Assembly (NCBI GenBank): GCA_016203825.1 | Contig: JACQMA010000214.1 | Location: 1-10,012, forward strand | DNA length: 10,012 nt | DNA from: Deltaproteobacteria bacterium | GTDB taxonomy: Bacteria > UBA10199 > 2-02-FULL-44-16 | Direction: 5' to 3' | Shown here: piece by piece, positions 1 to 4,907 of the stretch | How the letters are laid out: every line of letters begins with the position of its first letter | How positions within the stretch are numbered: position 1 is the first letter of the stretch | The notes under the pieces: model-generated | Told to the model about the DNA's origin: nothing | The model's input: the letters and a program-made list of their open reading frames with translations, nothing else | Databases searched by the model: none | Position numbers and translations under genes: made by a program

Positions 1-561
1 AAAGGCCCTCGGCAGCGTATAGAATCGCGACCAGTCATACACTGCGTCGACAAGTACCTTGGGTTGAGATGCAATTGAAACTAAAATCCCGGACGCTTCT
101 TTCAGGAGGTCGCTTCCTTTGAGCCTTTTTTTGGAGGTTCTGATGAAGACAAATCGATAACCGCCAATCGTTTTCTCCCCTGAAATACGGTCATTGTAAA
201 CATAGTGAATATTTGGAATCTGCTCGTCGAAGCCGTATCGATGAAACACCGACGGGCCGCTCACTTGGTAGCTAGCCTTTTCGACCTCCATGTATTTCGA
301 CAAGAGGAAATACTCGCTCACGCTGATCCGCCCACTGGGAGGAAGTTGTGGAGGAACATAATAAATCCCGCGTTTCAAGCGAACAATTTGTCCTTTGGAT
401 TCCAGTCTGAAAAGAAGGCTATGCTCTTGGGACTTCGACAATCCGATCCCTTCGACGAGGTCGCCAACGTGCAGAAACTCCTTCTTGCGGAATTGAACAT
501 AGGCAATTGACCTCAGTTCCAATTCTCCGAGGCTCTCCTGTTTACGCAGGGTCTTTATCAT
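1..561 (-). CDS. AbiEi/DUF6088-family antitoxin-like transcriptional regulator (partial, runs off left edge)
   Basis: An open frame of 187 codons reads leftward from ATG at 561-559 to the window edge with no stop, so the C-terminus is missing. TAAGG at 568-572 lies 6 nt upstream and supports this start. The N-terminal ~60 residues look like the winged helix of AbiEi-type antitoxins (FLHVGDLVEGIGLSKSQEHS, then LESKGQIVRLKRGIYYVPP). The next part carries the family pattern GPSVFHRYGFDEQIPNIHYV and then SGEKTIGGYRFVFIR. Known for the family: AbiEi proteins repress their own promoter and neutralise an AbiEii nucleotidyltransferase toxin in type IV toxin-antitoxin (abortive infection) systems. The partner, if any, would lie left of this window, so the toxin-antitoxin role is inferred. 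The gene and its upstream region look more AT-rich than the housekeeping genes to the right, which fits an accessory gene. Confidence 0.72.
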   Translation of the reverse strand, partial: MIKTLRKQESLGELELRSIAYVQFRKKEFLHVGDLVEGIGLSKSQEHSLLFRLESKGQIVRLKRGIYYVPPQLPPSGRISVSEYFLLSKYMEVEKASYQVSGPSVFHRYGFDEQIPNIHYVYNDRISGEKTIGGYRFVFIRTSKKRLKGSDLLKEASGILVSIASQPKVLVDAVYDWSRFYTLPRAF

Positions 562-569
562 ATATCGCC

Positions 570-600
570 TTATTTGCTTAATAGACAAATAGCCAAATAA
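570..600 (-). promoter_or_regulatory. candidate operator/promoter of the AbiEi-like gene
   Basis: Nine bases upstream of the AbiEi-like start codon lies an AT-rich inverted repeat: TTATTTG at 570-576 and CAAATAA at 594-600, with a further CAAATA at 586-591. On the minus strand this reads as two direct TATTTG units 8 bp apart followed by an inverted CAAATA. AbiEi antitoxins are known to bind inverted repeats in their own promoter, so this is the natural autoregulatory site. A TATTAA-like -10 lies inside it. The function is inferred from position and symmetry only. Confidence 0.4.
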
Positions 601-742
601 ATCGTAAACATCAACCTCAAAACGTAGATTTCGTGCCTCCACACTAAGAAGTCCGTTTCATAGTGCTCAGAAAGTGCATCTCAAGTGCACGAGTCAATAA
701 CTATGATTTCATGATTTTATGACTACGATTTTATGAAGAGGA

Positions 743-776
743 CCCCCCGGTTAGGAGTCGGACTCCTTTTGGGGGG
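743..776. repeat. strong two-step hairpin upstream of mazG
   Basis: CCCCCC at 743-748 pairs with GGGGGG at 771-776. Inside this, AGGAGTC at 753-759 is the exact reverse complement of GACTCCT at 761-767. The two stems are separated by a short asymmetric internal loop. No U-tract follows on either side, so it is not a classical intrinsic terminator. It may be a remnant palindromic repeat or a structured boundary between the AbiEi-like gene and mazG. Confidence 0.5.
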
Positions 777-783
777 ACCGCGA

Positions 784-810
784 TTGACTTTAGAGAGCCT
801 CTCCCTTAAT
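784..810 (+). promoter_or_regulatory. candidate sigma-70-type promoter of mazG
   Basis: TTGACT at 784-789 (one mismatch from TTGACA) is followed after 15 bp by CTTAAT at 805-810. Initiation about 7 nt downstream would fall at about 817-819, only 2-4 nt before the mazG ATG at 821. No Shine-Dalgarno is visible in front of that ATG, so a leaderless or near-leaderless mRNA is possible. The spacer is short and the -10 weak. Confidence 0.3.
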
Positions 811-820
811 CGCAGCCCCT

Positions 821-1609
821 ATGAGCACCGGCACCACATTCGAACGCCTTGTGGAAATCATGGCCAAGCTGCGCGGGCCTTGCGGGTGTCCGTGGGACCG
901 GGAGCAAAACTACACCTCGATCGTTTCGCACACCTTAGAAGAGGCGCACGAAGTCGCCGAGGCGATCGACCGCGGTGATCTCGACGGCCTTCGCGAAGAG
1001 CTGGGCGACCTCCTCTTGCAAATCGTCTTCTACGCCCAGATGGCCAGCGAAGAAAAACGATTCACGATCGACGATGTCATCAATGGTATTTGCGATAAAA
1101 TTGTTCACCGCCATCCGCACGTCTTCGGCGACCTCAAGGTCACGGGTACCGATGAAGTCCTCAAAAATTGGGAAGCACTGAAACAAAAAGAAGGCGGGAC
1201 TCAAAAAAAATCTGTCCTTGGAGGAATACCGAAGGCCCTCCCTGCCCTCCTCAAGGCCTATCGGTTGGGTGAGAAGACATCGCGCGTCGGGTTTGATTGG
1301 ACCAACGCCGAAGGCATCCTCAAAAAAATTGAAGAAGAAGTCCGCGAACTCCATGAGGCGCGTGGTCAGAAAGATGAAGCGGCCATCGACCACGAATATG
1401 GTGATCTGCTTTTTACGCTCGCCAATTGCGGCCGGTTTTTGGGGATTGAACCCGAAGGAAGTCTTCGTCGCGCCGCCGATCGTTTCTCAAAACGCTTTCA
1501 GTGGATGGAACGAGCGGCAACCGACCAGAACCGAACCCTGCAATCGTTGACGCCCGAAGAGTGGGACGATCTCTGGAACCGGGCAAAACACGAGGTGGCC
1601 CATGAGTAA
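821..1609 (+). CDS. mazG: nucleoside triphosphate pyrophosphohydrolase MazG
   Basis: A 262-residue protein, almost the same length as E. coli MazG (263 aa), with both tandem MazG domains. MazG hydrolyses (d)NTPs to the monophosphate and pyrophosphate in the cytoplasm and is thought to clean the nucleotide pool and affect (p)ppGpp levels. Domain 1 shows GCPWDREQ (22-29), the metal-binding EEAHE (40-44) and EELGD (59-63), then KIVHRHPHVFGD (93-104). Domain 2 carries EEEVRE (171-176) and EYGD (192-195), the acidic residues of the active C-terminal domain, followed by the family ending RRAADRFSKRFQWME. The family N-terminus (FERLVEIMAKLRG) begins right after MSTGT, which supports the ATG at 821. 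No clear ribosome-binding site precedes it. The stop overlaps the next gene by 8 bp, suggesting translational coupling. Confidence 0.96.
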   Translation: MSTGTTFERLVEIMAKLRGPCGCPWDREQNYTSIVSHTLEEAHEVAEAIDRGDLDGLREELGDLLLQIVFYAQMASEEKRFTIDDVINGICDKIVHRHPHVFGDLKVTGTDEVLKNWEALKQKEGGTQKKSVLGGIPKALPALLKAYRLGEKTSRVGFDWTNAEGILKKIEEEVRELHEARGQKDEAAIDHEYGDLLFTLANCGRFLGIEPEGSLRRAADRFSKRFQWMERAATDQNRTLQSLTPEEWDDLWNRAKHEVAHE

Positions 1610-1967
1610 ATGGTGGATGGCACTGATCTGCAATGCCCTCGTTTTTCCGGGAAGCGGTTACTTTGTGATCAAAGAACCGCGTCGCGGCTGGATCATCACG
1701 GGTCTTTCAGCACTGGCCCTCACAACGATGATCATTTCGTTTGTCATGCCGCTCACGAACGTCCTCCCCCTTCTCCCTTCGTCCGTCCCTTTGAATCCAA
1801 CGTCGCTTGCCGAAGCCGCCGTCATGTTTTCGTGGAAAAAATCTCAAACGGCCATCACGTTGCTTTCGACCACGATTCTCCTCTTGTGGGTCTTTGGAAT
1901 CCTCGACTGCCTCGTCAGAAGAAAAGCCATCCTCAAGACTTACATACAAAAATCCCCTCCTTTGTAA
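1602..1967 (+). CDS. small membrane protein of unknown function
   Basis: The 121-residue product has three likely membrane helices, at about 5-22, 30-50 and 82-104, with a polar loop between the second and third. The N-terminal stretch ALVFPGSGYFVIKEPRRGW has the look of small bacterial membrane proteins with a PGxG motif before a positively charged turn. I do not recognise the family. The ATG overlaps the end of mazG by 8 bp, and GAGGTGG at 1592-1598 is a good Shine-Dalgarno, so it is probably co-expressed with mazG. The last residues (KSPPL) and the TAA stop are encoded by the left hairpin of a large palindromic repeat (1953-2033). The C-terminus may therefore have been changed by insertion of that repeat. 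Confidence 0.7.
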   Translation: MSKWWMALICNALVFPGSGYFVIKEPRRGWIITGLSALALTTMIISFVMPLTNVLPLLPSSVPLNPTSLAEAAVMFSWKKSQTAITLLSTTILLLWVFGILDCLVRRKAILKTYIQKSPPL

Positions 1968-2033
1968 GGAGGGGAAGGGGGAGGTAGATCACAAGGATCT
2001 ACCTCACCTTACCTCCCCTTACAAAGGGGAGGA
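1953..2033. repeat. large quasi-palindrome (REP/BIME-like), probable bidirectional terminator
   Basis: Two 38-bp arms (1953-1990 and 1996-2033) are inverted copies matching at 31 of 38 positions around a 5-nt centre (ACAAG). The inner 9 bp of each arm is a perfect match (GAGGTAGATC-type end). Each arm also holds its own perfect hairpin: CCCCTCC/GGAGGGG around TTTGTAA (1954-1974), and CCTCCCC/GGGGAGG around TTACAAA (2012-2032). The element can fold as one long stem or as two hairpins. It lies between the convergent small membrane gene and murJ and ends 5 bp from the murJ stop, so it may end transcription from both sides. It looks like a dispersed repeat family different from the leuS palindromes. 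Confidence 0.8.
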
Positions 2034-2038
2034 GAAGT

Positions 2039-3565
2039 CTACAATGCTTTTCGTTGCAGGACTCCCATCACCGCACGGTATTCAGGGTACGCCATAAACC
2101 GAAGGACCACGGTGTATATAATGATAGCCCCGCCGATGATGGCGAAGAGGTTGATGGCAGAGTGAACGGCGATCGCCACGGCCACCCCCATCACCAACGA
2201 AGCAAGCGACATCCGAACAAATGAAGAAACGAGGCGTCGTCCGCCCATGATCCCCACCTTCTTTCGAAACGAGAAGAAGAGGAGCAGCATATTCGTCGCC
2301 GAAGAAATCGTCATCGCCGAGGCGAGCCCCACATGCTTGAACGGATGCATGAGGATCAACGCTACAGCGGCATTCACGATAAGGGCCACGGTCGCGATCA
2401 CGACCGGTCGCCTCGCGTCTTTCAAGGCGTAAAACGCCGGCACAAGATTGCGGATCGCAGCAACGAGCGGAATCTGAAACGCAAAACACTTGAGTGCTGC
2501 CGCCGTGGCGACGGTCGCCTCCGGACCAAACGCCCCGCGTTGAAAGAGAAGGGCCACGATCGGTTCGGCGAGGAGAAAGAGTCCCACCGCGGCCGGAACC
2601 GTAATCGCAAAATTCAACCGCAATCCGTAATTCACGGTTTCCTTGAACGACACCATCGCGCCTTCTGCGGCGTGATCCGAGAGTGTGGGGAGCGTTGCCG
2701 TCGCCACCGCAATCGCAAACACACCGAGCGGAAATTCACACACGCGATCGGCATACCACAGGTACGAAACGCTCCCATCCGGCAGAAACGATGCGAGTAG
2801 CGTAATCACCATGACATTCAATTGATACACCGCCGCCCCGTAGGCCGCAGGAATCATCATGAGGCCGAGTTGCGTGAGTGCCGGATGCCGAACATCGACG
2901 TTCCACTGCGGCAGCATGCCCTCTCGACGAAGCGTGGGAAGTTGCAACAGGAGCTGCAAGACACCGCCGACGAGAACCGCGATGCAAGGAGCGAGGGCGG
3001 GAATCTCCATCCGCGGGGCAAGAAAGAGGGCCCCGCCGATGATCGCGAGATTCAACAGGATGGGGGAAGCAGCCGGGGCCGCAAACCGCTTGCACGCATT
3101 GAGCACTCCCATCGTCAGCGCCACAAGACTGATCAAAAAGATGTAGGGGAACATCACCCGCGTCAGAAAAACCGTGAGGTTGAATTTTTCCGACCCAACC
3201 TCAAACCCATAAGCCAAGAGACGAACAAACCACGGGGCAAAAACGACGCCCATGATGACCAACGTCGCGAGTGCAATGACAAGAACCGTGAAGACGACTG
3301 AAAATGCCTTTCGGGCATCATCGCGCGATTTTTTCAAAGTCTCCGTATAGACGGGGACAAACGCGACCGTGAGGGCCCCCTCACCCACCAAGCGACGCAG
3401 GAGATTGGGGATGCGAAAGGCAACGTAAAAGGCATCCGCCATACCGGTCGCCCCGAAGGCAAAGGCAAGCGACGCATCGCGAAGAAGACCGAACAGGCGA
3501 CTGACGAGCGTAAAAAAACCAACCGTCCCCGTTCGGCGACTGATCTGATGGTGTTCCGGTCTCAT
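2039..3565 (-). CDS. murJ: lipid II flippase MurJ (MviN)
   Basis: A 508-residue polytopic protein of the MurJ/MviN group (MOP exporter superfamily), which moves lipid II across the inner membrane for peptidoglycan synthesis. Length and the hydrophobic pattern along the chain agree with the family's 14 helices. Visible signatures are SRLFGLLRD (22-30), ADAFYVAFRIPNLLRRLVGEGA (43-64) and YADRVCEFPLGVFAIAVATATLP in mid-protein. R23, R29, D44 and R57 match the essential R18, R24, D39 and R52 of the E. coli protein by motif position, and the ADR arginine matches R270. I chose ATG at 3565 because the family starts just before this motif and AGAGGA (3575-3580) lies 9 nt upstream. The frame stays open to 3643, but that start would overlap the divergent rpsT. 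The 3' end abuts the palindrome at 1953-2033. Confidence 0.95.
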   Translation of the reverse strand: MRPEHHQISRRTGTVGFFTLVSRLFGLLRDASLAFAFGATGMADAFYVAFRIPNLLRRLVGEGALTVAFVPVYTETLKKSRDDARKAFSVVFTVLVIALATLVIMGVVFAPWFVRLLAYGFEVGSEKFNLTVFLTRVMFPYIFLISLVALTMGVLNACKRFAAPAASPILLNLAIIGGALFLAPRMEIPALAPCIAVLVGGVLQLLLQLPTLRREGMLPQWNVDVRHPALTQLGLMMIPAAYGAAVYQLNVMVITLLASFLPDGSVSYLWYADRVCEFPLGVFAIAVATATLPTLSDHAAEGAMVSFKETVNYGLRLNFAITVPAAVGLFLLAEPIVALLFQRGAFGPEATVATAAALKCFAFQIPLVAAIRNLVPAFYALKDARRPVVIATVALIVNAAVALILMHPFKHVGLASAMTISSATNMLLLFFSFRKKVGIMGGRRLVSSFVRMSLASLVMGVAVAIAVHSAINLFAIIGGAIIIYTVVLRFMAYPEYRAVMGVLQRKAL

Positions 3566-3566
3566 A

Positions 3567-3595
3567 TTGACAGGTCCTCTGTCATCGTGATAGCA
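3567..3595 (+). promoter_or_regulatory. candidate rpsT promoter
   Basis: A perfect TTGACA at 3567-3572 is followed after 16 bp by GATAGC (3589-3594), or after 17 bp by ATAGCA. Initiation near 3601 would give a leader of about 24 nt that includes the Shine-Dalgarno GGAGGGGG at 3611-3618. The -35 box is one base away from the murJ start codon on the other strand, so rpsT transcription starts almost inside the murJ ribosome-binding region. The -10 is weak. Confidence 0.42.
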
Positions 3596-3624
3596 GCCGG
3601 CCTCACTTTCGGAGGGGGTTTTCC

Positions 3625-3903
3625 ATGGCAGACGAGCGGGCACAAAAGAAGTTGGCCAAAGGGCGACATGTCTCGGCGTTGAAGCGCCAGCGTCAAAACG
3701 AGACCCGTCGGGAACGAAACCGCGCCACCCGTTCGCGCATCCGAACGGCCGTGAGAAACGTCGAAACGACCAAAACCCGCGAAGCCTTGGCCATTGCCCT
3801 TCCGCTCCTCGACAGGGCCGTCAATAAGGGCTTGTTGCCACGGGCCCGTGCCTCGCATCTCACATCGCGCCTCACGCGCCTCGTGGTTCAGAAGACCGCC
3901 TAA
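3625..3903 (+). CDS. rpsT: small ribosomal subunit protein bS20
   Basis: A 92-residue, very basic protein matching bS20, an early-binding 16S rRNA protein of the small subunit. The core pattern is clear: SALKRQRQNETRRERNRATR, then SRIRTAVRNVETT, then ALPLLDRAVNKGLLPRARASHLTSRLTRLV, which corresponds to the usual LDKAAKKGVIHKNKAARKKSRL ending. The N-terminus is several residues longer than in E. coli (MADERAQKKLAKGRH). GGAGGGGG at 3611-3618, 6 nt before the ATG, is a strong Shine-Dalgarno. It diverges from murJ (59 bp gap), and its stop overlaps the convergent holA stop by 4 bp, leaving no room for a terminator between them. Confidence 0.95.
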   Translation: MADERAQKKLAKGRHVSALKRQRQNETRRERNRATRSRIRTAVRNVETTKTREALAIALPLLDRAVNKGLLPRARASHLTSRLTRLVVQKTA

Positions 3904-4907
3904 TCGGTTGTGCATAAGGTGAGGACCAATCGCTCCATAATCCGTTCCGAGGGAATGCGAATCGACTTGAGTTCACGGTCCGCGGTACTTAAAGACCGAA
4001 AACTCTTCCGTAAACTCTCTTTCGAAAACCGTTTTGCCTGTCCCAAATAATTTTTGGCAAAAAAGGGATGAACTCCCAAAACACGTGCGGCATCAGCATC
4101 ACCTGCCCCATGCTGCTGAAGCTCTTTCGCCTTCAAGAGCAGACGCATGTGGCGCGCGATCATACTTAAGAGTGTTATCGGGGATTCACCTTGATCGAGA
4201 ATATTTCCTAGGAGTGCGATGGCGCGTTTCACCTTCTGCTCGCCAATCGCATCGGTCAGTTCAAAGACCGTTCGTTGATGGGTTGCGGCACAGACGGTTT
4301 CGACATCCTGCAGTTCAATCGTGGCGCGCGGTCCAACAAAGAGGAAGAGCTTTTCGATTTCCGCAGCACAGCCCCCCAAATCCGTTCCGACGACATCGAC
4401 AAAAAAACGGGCTGCTTCTTGTGAGATCTGTTTGCCGCTGCGCCGCACTTCGACCGCGACCCACGTGGGGACCTGATTCGCGTAGAGCGGTTTACATTCC
4501 ACAACAGCGCCTTTTTCTTGAGCGAGGGTTGCAAGACGCGTTCGGCCATCGAGTTTGGCCGCCACGACAATAAGTGTGGCGGTTTCGACCGGCCGTTCGA
4601 GATAGCGCGCCAGTGTTTCCATCATCCCTTTGGAAAGATGCTCTCCTTCACGGATGATCACGACGGGTCGACCACCCAAGAGCGGAATCGTCAACAAGGC
4701 ATTATGGACGATCTCGGCCGTCGCCTCGCGACCAGTCAGTAACAGACGAGAGGGATCCTGGGGCTTACAGCCGATTGTTTCTTCAAGGCGTGTCAGCGCG
4801 AGTGACGCCAGATGGGCTTCGGCGCCGACGATCAGATAGACCGATCGAAGAGTTCCCGCGCGGAGTTCTCGATCAAGGGTTTGAAAATCAAGTTTCGGCA
4901 TCGTCAC
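3900..4907 (-). CDS. holA: DNA polymerase III subunit delta
   Basis: A 335-residue HolA, the clamp-loader wrench that opens the beta sliding clamp. The N-terminal signature VYLIVGAEAHLASLALTRLEE (residues ~24-44) replaces a true Walker A, as usual for delta. The middle has PVVIIREGEHLSKGMMETLARYLE and the domain II pattern ARFFVDVVGTDLGGCAAEIEKLFLF. The C-terminus (ESLRKSFRSLSTADRELKSIRIP, then MERLVLTLC) matches the family ending. The GTG at 4907 overlaps the leuS stop as GTGA. An alternative ATG at 4901 lies 2 nt after that stop and suits the sequence equally well. Either way it is tightly coupled to leuS. In many proteobacteria lptE sits between leuS and holA; here there is no space for it. 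Confidence 0.93.
   Translation of the reverse strand: MTMPKLDFQTLDRELRAGTLRSVYLIVGAEAHLASLALTRLEETIGCKPQDPSRLLLTGREATAEIVHNALLTIPLLGGRPVVIIREGEHLSKGMMETLARYLERPVETATLIVVAAKLDGRTRLATLAQEKGAVVECKPLYANQVPTWVAVEVRRSGKQISQEAARFFVDVVGTDLGGCAAEIEKLFLFVGPRATIELQDVETVCAATHQRTVFELTDAIGEQKVKRAIALLGNILDQGESPITLLSMIARHMRLLLKAKELQQHGAGDADAARVLGVHPFFAKNYLGQAKRFSKESLRKSFRSLSTADRELKSIRIPSERIMERLVLTLCTTD

Larger units (their letters stand above)
562..820. other. non-coding gap between divergent AbiEi-like gene and mazG
   Basis: No convincing gene is seen here. It holds the putative operator (570-600), a direct repeat AAGTGCA at 672-678 and 683-689, and a run of near-repeats: TGATTTTATGA at 712-722 and CGATTTTATGA at 725-735, 13 bp apart. 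A strong hairpin (743-776) and a candidate mazG promoter (784-810) follow. The part up to about 740 is visibly more AT-rich than the coding regions to the right. Confidence 0.6.

Noticed and set aside
205..510. 101-codon plus-strand ORF near the left edge
   Set aside because: It lies antisense to the AbiEi-like frame, which has family motifs, an operator and a Shine-Dalgarno. The plus-strand translation shows no recognisable domain.
821..1609. mazG as part of a mazEF toxin-antitoxin locus
   Set aside because: No mazE or mazF homologue is adjacent. The neighbour is a small membrane protein, and MazG here is the full two-domain housekeeping form.
3566..3643. Longer murJ start at 3643
   Set aside because: It would add 26 residues unlike the family and overlap the rpsT start. 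ATG 3565 has a good Shine-Dalgarno.
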